Assembly (NCBI GenBank): GCA_028658405.1
Contig: JAKOGY010000026.1
Span: forward strand, 1 to 33,369
Reading direction: 5' to 3'
Length of the DNA stretch: 33,369 nucleotides
Source of the DNA: Dolichospermum sp. ST_sed8
GTDB taxonomy: Bacteria > Cyanobacteriota > Cyanobacteriia > Cyanobacteriales > Nostocaceae
The notes below the pieces were generated by a model that was not told where the DNA came from, ran no database searches, and saw only the letters and a program-made list of their open reading frames with translations. The first letter of the stretch is position 1, and every line of letters starts with the position of its first letter. A program made the position numbers and the translations under genes. Shown here piece after piece: positions 24,378 through 31,976 of the stretch.

Positions 24378-24411
24378 CTCCTGACTCGGTGACTCGGTGA
24401 CTCCTGACTCC
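24378..24411. repeat. STRR heptamer array, (GTGACTC)n-like
   Basis: Units CTGACTC, GGTGACTC, GGTGACTC, CTGACTC alternate at seven- to eight-base spacing just beyond the 3' end of the decarboxylase gene. Confidence 0.7.
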
Positions 24412-24418
24412 TATATCT

Positions 24419-26062
24419 TTAAACTCCGCAATTTAACTCGCCAGATTTTTTGGTAAAACGGCGATTTTCTCGATAATCTACGCGACAATCTATAACTGCT
24501 GGTACATCTTGAGCGAGCGCTTCTTTGAGTAAGGGAATAAAATCGGCAACAGATTCCACTCGATAACCTTTTAATCCCATACTTTCGGCAAATTTGACAA
24601 AATCAGGATTACCAAAATGGACAAAAGAAGAGTTACCTGGACCAAATTGATTTTCTTGTTTCCACTCAATTAAACCATAGCCACCATCATTAAAAATCAA
24701 AGTCACAAATGGTGTTCCTACTCGCAAAGCTGTTTCTAATTCTTGGCAATTCATCATAAAACCACCGTCACCAGTAGCAGCCACAACTTTACGATTGGGA
24801 TGGACTAATTTGGCGGCTAATGCACCAGGAATAGCAATACCCATGGCCGCGAAACCATTAGAAATAATGCAAGTATTGGGACTATGACAATGATAATGTC
24901 TAGCAATCCACATTTTATGAGCGCCGACATCAGAAATAACAATATCATCTGGTCCCATAACTTGCCGCAAGTCATAAATTAATTTTTGCGGTTTAATCGG
25001 AAATTCATTATCTTTAGCATATTCTTCATAATCAGCGCGAATATTAGAACGCAAACTAATCGAATAGGGGTTAGGTTTGTTTTTTCTGTCTGCTAATTTT
25101 AATATTTCATTCAGGGAATCAGAAATATCTCCAACTATTTCTACTTGAGGAATATAACTACTATCAATTTCCGAAGAAGTTGCCGCAACATGGATAATGG
25201 GAATTGTCCCTTCAGGATTCCATTTTTTGGGAGAAAATTCAATTAAATCATAGCCAATTGCTATAACTAAATCAGTATTATCAAAGCCGCAAGTAATAAA
25301 ATCTCGTTGTTGTAATCCCACAGACCAAAGTGCTAAGGGATGAGTATAAGGAATAACACCTTTACCCATAAAAGTATTCACAACAGGAATATTCATTTGG
25401 GTAGCAAATTGCGTAACTGCATCACTAGCTTGAGCGCGAATTGCTCCATTTCCGACTAAAATTATGGGATTAACGGCTTGGGAAATTGCCCCAGCCGCAG
25501 CGCGAATACTGGCAAAAGAAGCATAGGTTTTTTCGCTATTATCCTTATTTAAAGGTTTGCCTTCTACAGGCATAGCGGCGATATTTTCTGGTAAATCAAT
25601 GTGAACAGCACCGGGTTTTTCAGTTTGCGATCGCTTGAAGGCTTTTCTCACAACTTCAGGTGTAATACTTGGTCTGACAATCTGCTTATTCCACTTAGTC
25701 ACCGGGGCAAACATAGCCACCAAATCTAAATATTGATGGGATTCAATGTGCATTCTATCCGTTCCCACCTGGCCAGTAATAGCTACTAATGGCGCACCAT
25801 CTAGATTAGCATCTGCCACCCCAGTCATCAAATTAGTTGCCCCAGGACCAAGAGTAGAAAGACATACTCCCGCTTTTCCTGTCAATCTACCATAAACATC
25901 AGCCATGAAAGCTGCACCCTGTTCATGACGAGTAGTAATAAATTGAATTGATGATGTTTTTAAAGCTTCCAAAACGTGCAAATTTTCTTCACCAGGAAGT
26001 CCAAAAACATATTGAACTCCTTCATTTTCTAAACACTGTACTAACAATTCTGCGGTATTCAT
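24419..26062 (-). CDS. TPP-dependent 2-oxoglutarate decarboxylase (acetolactate-synthase-like)
   Basis: This 547-residue TPP enzyme has all three expected domains. The N-terminal PYR domain includes FGLPGEENL and catalytic E47 in TTRHEQGAAFMADVYGR. The central domain is at about 190-330. The C-terminal PP domain carries the TPP/Mg motif GDGGFMMNCQELETA ... IFNDGGYG. By sequence alone it would be called acetolactate synthase large subunit. Its position directly after a succinate-semialdehyde dehydrogenase gene matches the cyanobacterial pair shown in Synechococcus PCC 7002 to convert 2-oxoglutarate to succinate and close the TCA cycle. No regulatory small subunit is adjacent. I therefore infer 2-oxoglutarate decarboxylase. 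It follows the dehydrogenase after 113 bp filled with heptamer repeats. Confidence 0.8.
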   Translation of the reverse strand: MNTAELLVQCLENEGVQYVFGLPGEENLHVLEALKTSSIQFITTRHEQGAAFMADVYGRLTGKAGVCLSTLGPGATNLMTGVADANLDGAPLVAITGQVGTDRMHIESHQYLDLVAMFAPVTKWNKQIVRPSITPEVVRKAFKRSQTEKPGAVHIDLPENIAAMPVEGKPLNKDNSEKTYASFASIRAAAGAISQAVNPIILVGNGAIRAQASDAVTQFATQMNIPVVNTFMGKGVIPYTHPLALWSVGLQQRDFITCGFDNTDLVIAIGYDLIEFSPKKWNPEGTIPIIHVAATSSEIDSSYIPQVEIVGDISDSLNEILKLADRKNKPNPYSISLRSNIRADYEEYAKDNEFPIKPQKLIYDLRQVMGPDDIVISDVGAHKMWIARHYHCHSPNTCIISNGFAAMGIAIPGALAAKLVHPNRKVVAATGDGGFMMNCQELETALRVGTPFVTLIFNDGGYGLIEWKQENQFGPGNSSFVHFGNPDFVKFAESMGLKGYRVESVADFIPLLKEALAQDVPAVIDCRVDYRENRRFTKKSGELNCGV

Positions 26063-26066
26063 AAAT

Positions 26067-26100
26067 TTGGTAATTGGTAATTGGTAATTGGTAATTGGTG
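26067..26100. repeat. STRR heptamer array, (TTGGTAA)n
   Basis: Nearly five perfect 7-bp units lie immediately upstream of the decarboxylase ATG, between the two genes of the TCA-bypass pair. Confidence 0.85.
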
Positions 26101-26120
26101 AAGATAAAAATTATATTTTC

Positions 26121-26174
26121 TGTCAACCGTCAACCGTCAACCGTCAACCGTCAACCGTCAACTGTCAACTGTCA
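26121..26174. repeat. STRR heptamer array, (GTCAACC)n
   Basis: About seven 7-bp units, the last ones mutated to GTCAACT and GTCAGCT, abut the stop codon of the dehydrogenase gene. Together with the 26067 array they occupy nearly the whole intergenic space. Confidence 0.85.
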
Positions 26175-26175
26175 G

Positions 26176-27543
26176 CTAATTAACCCAAACAGTTTTGATA
26201 TTCACAAATTCATGAATACCTTGAATACTCAACTCTCGCCCATAGCCAGAACGCTTAATCCCGCCAAAAGGTAGACGGGGATCAGATTTAACCATGCTGT
26301 TAATAAATACTGCACCAGCTTCAATTTCTTGAATTAGGCGATTTTGTTCTTCTAAATTTGTTGTCCATGCACTTGCACCCAAACCAAAGGGACTATCATT
26401 AGCTAATTTAATTGCCGCTTCGATATCAGGAACTCGAAATAATAATGCCACAGGCCCAAAAAATTCTGCTTGGGCAATTGGTGTATCTACTGGAATATCT
26501 ATGATAATTGTAGGCGGATAAAAGTTCCCCAGCATTGCCGTTAAAGGATGTCCACCTGTGAGGACAATACCCCCACTTTTGACCGCATTTTTCACTTGTT
26601 CATCTAATTCTTGGAGAATATCAGGAGTTGCCAAGGGTCCCAAATCTGTATCTGGTAACATCGGATTGCCAATTTTCAGGGCTTGAAATTTTTCTAACAG
26701 CAGTTTTTCAAATTGATCAGCAATAGCATCAGCCAGAATAAAACGTTTAGCAGCAATACAAGACTGCCCATTATTTAACATCCGTGCTGCTACTGCGGTA
26801 GATACTGCTGTTTCTAAATCAGCACTTTCTAACACAATAAATGGGTCACTGCCACCCAATTCTAAAACAGTTTTTTTGATTTGTTTGCCAGATGCAACAG
26901 CCAGAGATATTCCGGCTGGTTCACTACCTGTTAGAGTAGCGGCTTTAACTCGCTCATCAGCCATTAAATCGGCAACTTGGGAAGCACCAATTAACAATGT
27001 TTGAAATACACCACGGGGAAAGCCCGCACGGTTGAGAATATCTTCGATTGCCAGGGCGCACTGTGGCACATTAGAGGCGTGTTTGAGTAGCCCCACATTG
27101 CCCGCCATAAGTGCCGGTGCAGCAAACCGAAAAACCTGCCAAAATGGAAAATTCCAAGGCATGACGGCGAGAATTACCCCTAAAGGCTGATATTTTACAA
27201 AACTATGACTAGCATCGGTTTTGATGGTGACATCAGCCAGAAAACTAGGAGCATTTTCAGCATAAAAACGACAAACAAGGGCGCATTTTTCAACTTCAGC
27301 GATCGCCGCCTTTAATGGTTTACCCATCTCCAAAGTCATCAATTTCCCGAAATCTGCCTTTTCTTGGTCTAAAATAGTCGCTGCTTGTGATAACCAATGC
27401 GATCGCTCGATAAAACTCGTCTGACGGTATTTTTCAAAAGCTTTTCCTGCCACATCTAATTTAGCAGCAATTTCTCCATTTTTTAGCGGCTCAAAGGTTT
27501 TGAGCGTTTCCCCAGTGGTGGGATTAATGGTAGCGATAGCCAT
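26176..27543 (-). CDS. gabD: Succinate-semialdehyde dehydrogenase
   Basis: The enzyme oxidises succinate semialdehyde to succinate with NAD(P)+. The product is 455 residues from the ATG at 27543, which has GGGAGG eight bases upstream; an in-frame ATG five codons earlier is less likely. Family motifs are present: MPWNFPFWQVFRFAAPALMA, TLTGSEPAG, general base E228 in VLELGGSDPF and nucleophile C262 in NNGQSCIAAKRF, then GPVALLFRV and LPFGGIKRSGYGRELS. Its partner downstream on the same strand is the TPP decarboxylase that would supply the semialdehyde. This supports a role in the 2-oxoglutarate dehydrogenase bypass rather than only GABA breakdown. Confidence 0.9.
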   Translation of the reverse strand: MAIATINPTTGETLKTFEPLKNGEIAAKLDVAGKAFEKYRQTSFIERSHWLSQAATILDQEKADFGKLMTLEMGKPLKAAIAEVEKCALVCRFYAENAPSFLADVTIKTDASHSFVKYQPLGVILAVMPWNFPFWQVFRFAAPALMAGNVGLLKHASNVPQCALAIEDILNRAGFPRGVFQTLLIGASQVADLMADERVKAATLTGSEPAGISLAVASGKQIKKTVLELGGSDPFIVLESADLETAVSTAVAARMLNNGQSCIAAKRFILADAIADQFEKLLLEKFQALKIGNPMLPDTDLGPLATPDILQELDEQVKNAVKSGGIVLTGGHPLTAMLGNFYPPTIIIDIPVDTPIAQAEFFGPVALLFRVPDIEAAIKLANDSPFGLGASAWTTNLEEQNRLIQEIEAGAVFINSMVKSDPRLPFGGIKRSGYGRELSIQGIHEFVNIKTVWVN

Positions 27544-27734
27544 GATCTGACCTCCCATTTAAATAGCTTGAGTTAGCTTAATAGCTTTACACATATTAAT
27601 TACAGAAGGTAACACGAAAATTGAACTCCGGGCAAAATAAAAATATAAATTTGTTTCCCATTCTAGGCACCGCATTGTCACCCGTTAAGAGCTTTTTCAT
27701 CAGCCTCTAAAAGTTCATATTTTAACCGTGCTGA

Positions 27735-27782
27735 GTATAACTAAAAATAACCGTATAAATCCGACGCTATCAGCAAGCCCTA
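27735..27782. repeat. Dispersed repeat, partner of 19230-19345
   Basis: Read on the minus strand: AGGGCTTGCTGATAGCGT, then CGGATTTATACGGTTATTTTTAGTTA. The same two blocks occur at 19230 and about 19312. This is the uninterrupted form. The remaining sequence between the cyclase and gabD genes holds no ORF. Confidence 0.55.
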
Positions 27783-27806
27783 CCTATTGTCTAGCATATT
27801 CAGCAC

Positions 27807-29447
27807 TTATGGTGCATACATTTTAGTTTGATACAGCTTAATTGAACGATCAATGCCTTTAAAACGATAGTTTCCTATGTCAGAAAAATCTGATTTTTCT
27901 GACAGCATATTGTAAGTAACTTCACTAATTACACATTCACCAGGAGAACAAATTGTTTCCATTCTTGATGCCAAATTAATTGTTGTCCCCAAAGCAGTAT
28001 AATCTACTCGTTGAGAACTACCAACATCACCAACAATAGCTTTACCACTGTTAATAGCAATGCGTAATTGTAAAGGTTCATGCCAAAAATTATGGGCATT
28101 CAGATGTTGTAATCGAGTTAACATTCCCTTCGCAGATGCAACTGCCCGATCTGCATGACCTGGATCTGGGTCAGGAGCGCCAAAAAATGCCATAATACAG
28201 TCGCCAATATATTTATCTAAAGTGCCACTATATAAAAATACTTCTTTCAACATTTCTTCAAATAACTTATTTAATAATTGAGCAATCTCTGTGGGAGTCA
28301 GTTTTTCAGAAATTGCCGTAAAACCTACCAAATCTGCAAATACAATACTAATTTCATTTTCTGTTGGAGCTAAACGTCCATCTGGTGAACCACCGACAGC
28401 TATCAATTGTTGGACAACTGCGGGAGAATGGTATCTTTCTAAGCGATGACGAATTACTTCTTCATTTCTCAGTTTTTCTACTAATAACGAACGTTGCACA
28501 CTAGAAGCTACAATATTTGCTAAAGCTGAAAAAAAGCTTAATTCCTCTTCCCCTTCTTTTTCCCAATGAGATGAAGAAAGACTAGCATCAGCATAGAGAA
28601 CTCCAATTACTTTATGTTCATCCCATAATGGGACAGCCATAGCACTACGAATACCTTTAAATAAAATACTTTGTTCACCAGCAAAACGCTGATCAGATTG
28701 AGTATCAGCACTTTGAATAGCAATTTTTTCTGCAAATACTTTTTGACAAATACTTCGACTAATCCAACTACCATCCGTTGCTAGAGTTTGCTGCTCAAAA
28801 GAATTTCTAGTTGCAGAGTTTGTTAATTCCAAATTACCAGAATCATGAATTTGAACTAATAATGCTAATCTGTCAATACTATCAAGATAACGAAAAACTA
28901 CTTGTTGTACTTGGGAGAAAATTTCCTCAATAGATGCAGCAGCACAAAGATTTTTAGCTATCTCTACCAAATCTTTAAGACGGGCAATAGTTTCATCTTT
29001 ATTATTGTTTTTACCATTAATAGTATTAGCACCTATCCATTGCTGTTGTAGTTGCTCAACATCACGAAAAATTATTTTTTGTGGCTGATTATTTACTTTT
29101 CTTAAGAACCTATTAGTAGTTCCATTTGTATCTGTATTTTTGAATTTAACTAATAGTTTAATATTGCCCAAAGAAATCACATCGTTATTAAATAATTCTT
29201 GGATGCCAGTAATCAGATACTGATTAACTTGCGTACCATTTTTACTACCCATATCCTGAATAGTCCACACTCTTTCAGACTTTTTGACGATTCGCGCATG
29301 ATTGCGAGAAATGCCGCCAAAAGGTAATACCATGTCACATTCTGGCAACCGTCCGATAATAAATACATCTTTATCTACTGGAACTAAGGTTTCGGTATTT
29401 CCTTCTTGCTGGAAGAGGAGTGTGAGTTGATTCATACTGTTATACAT
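27807..29447 (-). CDS. FHA-GAF-class III adenylate cyclase
   Basis: The 546-residue soluble signalling enzyme has an FHA domain at about 25-100 (IIGRLPECDM, GISRNHARI, DMGSKNGTQVN), which binds phosphothreonine peptides. A GAF domain follows at about 165-320 (GIRSAMAVPLWDEHKVIGVL), then a cyclase domain at about 345-540. Metal aspartates are D372 (FADLVGFTAIS) and D416 (IGDCIMAFFG), with adenine-selecting K412 in LDKYIGD. The second specificity residue is Thr (T488 in ALGTTINLASR) instead of Asp. That marks class IIIb cyclases such as Anabaena CyaB1, which are bicarbonate-stimulated. The FHA domain could read marks from Hanks-type kinases like the two in this window (inference). A second ATG at codon 5 is an alternative start. 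Confidence 0.9.
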   Translation of the reverse strand: MYNSMNQLTLLFQQEGNTETLVPVDKDVFIIGRLPECDMVLPFGGISRNHARIVKKSERVWTIQDMGSKNGTQVNQYLITGIQELFNNDVISLGNIKLLVKFKNTDTNGTTNRFLRKVNNQPQKIIFRDVEQLQQQWIGANTINGKNNNKDETIARLKDLVEIAKNLCAAASIEEIFSQVQQVVFRYLDSIDRLALLVQIHDSGNLELTNSATRNSFEQQTLATDGSWISRSICQKVFAEKIAIQSADTQSDQRFAGEQSILFKGIRSAMAVPLWDEHKVIGVLYADASLSSSHWEKEGEEELSFFSALANIVASSVQRSLLVEKLRNEEVIRHRLERYHSPAVVQQLIAVGGSPDGRLAPTENEISIVFADLVGFTAISEKLTPTEIAQLLNKLFEEMLKEVFLYSGTLDKYIGDCIMAFFGAPDPDPGHADRAVASAKGMLTRLQHLNAHNFWHEPLQLRIAINSGKAIVGDVGSSQRVDYTALGTTINLASRMETICSPGECVISEVTYNMLSEKSDFSDIGNYRFKGIDRSIKLYQTKMYAP

Positions 29448-29512
29448 TCAAACTCGAAGCTTAGGGCGCAAGTATCAATGAAATTAATTTAATATATGGT
29501 TTATATATATCA

Positions 29513-29584
29513 GCACTTACACAGTAGATGCCAGACATTCATCAAAAATTGGTTTAGATACACCAGAATTTCTTGTGTAAGTTC
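29513..29584. mobile_element. Short MITE-like element with ACTTACACA ends
   Basis: GCACTTACACAG at the left and, read inward, GAACTTACACAAG at the right enclose 72 bp without an ORF. The ends resemble those of the 4474-4671 element and the GGACTTACGC start of the 31898 repeat. It lies in the 365-bp gap 29448-29812, which has no gene. The gap should contain the promoter of the FHA cyclase and the 3' end of the TOMM transcript. Confidence 0.5.
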
Positions 29585-29767
29585 TAACTTTCTATTTATG
29601 ATACTATTCCTTACATTAAAAAATACCTTCGCCCGTAAAAAAAGATGATAAAAATAAGGCTGATGTGGTCAAGTGATAATCTTCCAAAACAACAACTCAA
29701 AACCTCGCACCTTGTCCATGTTCAATATACTAATACCAACGTTATATTAGGTTGCGCTCAATTTTTA

Positions 29768-29793
29768 TAGAGACCTTGCATGGAAGGTCTCTA
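29768..29793. repeat. Palindromic hairpin downstream of sagB
   Basis: TAGAGACCTT-GCATGG-AAGGTCTCTA is a near-perfect hairpin 20 bp past the SagB stop codon. It resembles the AGAGACGTTTCATG hairpin at 5712. No T-tract follows on the minus strand, so a terminator role for the TOMM operon is only possible. Confidence 0.45.
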
Positions 29794-29812
29794 CAACTAA
29801 GAAAGCTTTTTA

Positions 29813-30547
29813 TTACTGATAACTACCAGTACCGACAGCAACACAGTAAAGAGCCGCATGACGTTCCCCGTCAATACCCAAAATAGTGTTCAAACCCATA
29901 TCATTAAATCCACCAATACAAAGACTGTCCAGCCCCAATTGCACAGCCATTAAACATACATTTTCAGCTTGATGACCAGCTTCCAGAAGCGCAAAGCGAT
30001 AACCCCGCGCACCATATTTACACATGGATCGCATAAAAACAGATGTGAACACAAATAGAGCATTGGCATTCACAATGTAATCTTGCTGTAACAATGGTTC
30101 TACAAAATCTGCTGGTACTGCCTCATTCACCCAATGTAGCCCATGTCCGCGAGGTTCATAGTGATATAGTCCAGCACCTAGACCTGCTACCGCTTGTGTA
30201 GAAACGAACATCTCCAGCGGATAAAGTCCTCCCGCAGAAGGTGAGTTGCGAGCTTCATAAGATTGACCATCTACTTGACGTAGCCCGTGAAGTCCACATC
30301 CTGCGTAGAGCAATTGAGCCAAGCAAACGAGTGGCATGACATGATTCTCAAATGATCGCACAGAAGAACGCGCCGCCAAAAGCTCATTCAGTGGGTTATT
30401 GTGTGGTGCTTTTGGCAATTCTAGAAAAGGATCTTCTGGCAGATACCGCAGTTCAGTAGCTGGAATCTGCTTAACATAACTTTTAGGGACAGGAGAATTC
30501 AAATGATACAGGAGAGCTAACTCCAGAGGTTCATTAACTTTGTGCAT
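29813..30547 (-). CDS. SagB/ThcOx-type FMN dehydrogenase of a TOMM cluster
   Basis: SagB-type enzymes oxidise azoline rings made by a YcaO cyclodehydratase to aromatic thiazoles or oxazoles, using FMN. The 244-residue protein has the nitroreductase-fold signatures RSSVRSF (60-66), SPSAGGLYPLEMFV (102-115), and KYGARGYRFALLEAGHQAEN (177-196) with the Lys/Tyr pair typical of this branch, then IGGFND. The gene follows ycaO after 18 bp on the same strand and is the last of the three. Length is typical of stand-alone SagB domains. Confidence 0.88.
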   Translation of the reverse strand: MHKVNEPLELALLYHLNSPVPKSYVKQIPATELRYLPEDPFLELPKAPHNNPLNELLAARSSVRSFENHVMPLVCLAQLLYAGCGLHGLRQVDGQSYEARNSPSAGGLYPLEMFVSTQAVAGLGAGLYHYEPRGHGLHWVNEAVPADFVEPLLQQDYIVNANALFVFTSVFMRSMCKYGARGYRFALLEAGHQAENVCLMAVQLGLDSLCIGGFNDMGLNTILGIDGERHAALYCVAVGTGSYQ

Positions 30548-30565
30548 GACTCTAATTTCCTGATA

Positions 30566-31876
30566 TTAAGCCATAGGATGGGGGCAGCGATTGAGATCAT
30601 TTATTGTCCGGCGGCTACCATAACCCAACCTTTCTGGGACTTCAAACAAACGCCGAGTTCCCAGTGGCTCTTGTCCATAACCAAAATATATGGGAACGAT
30701 TTCACTAGCTAAAGTCCGCACCACGCGGAAACCGAGGGAGGCAATATCAGGGGTTGTAATATCCACTAAATAGGGTTCAGCACCCACTGAATACAGCCTA
30801 GTAACTACTGACTGTAATTTCTCTGCTTCTGATTGAGATTCATAAATTGGTAGATATTCAACTTGGCAAGATTTGTTATGGTGAAATAAGAAATCCAACT
30901 CACTTAGGCGAGATGTTGTATAAAAGAAAGCGTTGTGATCATCCAAATTCTTGACATCGCTATATTGATGGAGATTAGCCCCAGCCCCGGTAGTCATCCG
31001 TTCTATGTCACCAAAGCGGGCTTGACAAACTTCAAAAATCGCCTTGTGAAAAGCCGTTGCTCCATCCAGATGACATCCCAGACCAGTGGACACAGCCGGA
31101 CTTTTGCCCGAACGGTCAATTAACATAGCCAAGACCACTGGGACTTGAATATCAGTAGTCAAATCAAAGGCAACTAGCTCAATACCAAATCTAGCGTAGT
31201 GACGGGCAATTTCCGTCTCAATTCCTGGTAGGTGGTCGAAATAGATGCGGGGAGCAGGGAGGCGATTTAACCAGGTAATGATAAAAGCATCACGTTCAAT
31301 CAACTCGCACAAACCCCGGTAAGCAGCAAACTCCAGATCCGGTCCACTAGCCATACCATTAGTAGTTACAGGTAAAATATGATCCCCAGGCTGGTCACCT
31401 TCCCAGTCCAAATAAACCAAGAAAGCTGGGACTAAAACCTGTTGGTTGCTGGATAGAGACAGAGCAGTCATCCAGGAAGTCTGTATTGCTGGATCAAAAG
31501 CTGGGAAAGGGAAATTTGGGTTGGAGTATTGTTGGTCAGAAAAAGGGGAAAAAACTGAAGGAGGAACGGCACGATTACCTAATTCTTCATAACTACTAAA
31601 AGTCAGTTGCCGATAATCAACAATACCACCGCAATATCTTTCTATAGCCTCGCCCACAGCCCCAAAAATAGCCTGCTCATCAGTCATACCCCTACCGACA
31701 CCGTAGCGTAAATCATCCTGCTGTTTGCGAAGCTGGAAATTGGCTAATTCAGCCTGCCACAAAACCGGGAAATCAAATTCCGTATAAGGCTTGTTAAATC
31801 TATCTAAAGCTCGGATAATCCCAGTATGAGGGCTGACCAAATCACGCCAGCGGGGACTTGCGATTGTTGTATTCAC
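30566..31876 (-). CDS. YcaO cyclodehydratase (TOMM biosynthesis)
   Basis: YcaO proteins use ATP to cyclise Cys, Ser or Thr of a ribosomal peptide to azolines. The 436-residue product shows the ATP/Mg motif elements GVGRGMTDEQAIFGAVGEAI with E76/E79/R80, then LCELIERDAFI (E191, E194, R195) and FHKAIFEVCQARFGD. The C-terminus ends NRCPHPMA, a shortened form of the proline-rich tail usual in azoline-forming YcaOs. It sits between the E1-like gene (78 bp upstream) and sagB, the classic arrangement of C, D and B activities. RimO-type methylthiolation helpers (another YcaO branch) would not keep this company. Confidence 0.9.
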   Translation of the reverse strand: MNTTIASPRWRDLVSPHTGIIRALDRFNKPYTEFDFPVLWQAELANFQLRKQQDDLRYGVGRGMTDEQAIFGAVGEAIERYCGGIVDYRQLTFSSYEELGNRAVPPSVFSPFSDQQYSNPNFPFPAFDPAIQTSWMTALSLSSNQQVLVPAFLVYLDWEGDQPGDHILPVTTNGMASGPDLEFAAYRGLCELIERDAFIITWLNRLPAPRIYFDHLPGIETEIARHYARFGIELVAFDLTTDIQVPVVLAMLIDRSGKSPAVSTGLGCHLDGATAFHKAIFEVCQARFGDIERMTTGAGANLHQYSDVKNLDDHNAFFYTTSRLSELDFLFHHNKSCQVEYLPIYESQSEAEKLQSVVTRLYSVGAEPYLVDITTPDIASLGFRVVRTLASEIVPIYFGYGQEPLGTRRLFEVPERLGYGSRRTINDLNRCPHPMA

Positions 31877-31897
31877 TTTCTACTTTCCTAATCTTGA

Positions 31898-31976
31898 GGA
31901 CTTACGCAAAAACTCTTTGAAACTCTTATTCCTTCGTGTCCTTCGTCCCTATGCCTAACGGCACGCTCCGCGAACG
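31898..31976. repeat. Dispersed repeat between E1-like and YcaO genes
   Basis: GGACTTACGCAAAAACTC, a CTTCGTGTCCTTCGTCC segment and GCCTAACGGCACGCTCCGCG are patterns of common cyanobacterial intergenic repeats. Read on the minus strand, its GCGGAGCGTGCCGTTAG end supplies the last codons and stop of the E1-like gene. The whole YcaO/E1 spacer is made of this repeat. Confidence 0.55.

Noticed and set aside
24419..26062. Acetolactate synthase large subunit as primary call
   Set aside because: The fold fits, but adjacency to SSADH and the absence of an ilvN partner favour the 2-oxoglutarate decarboxylase role.
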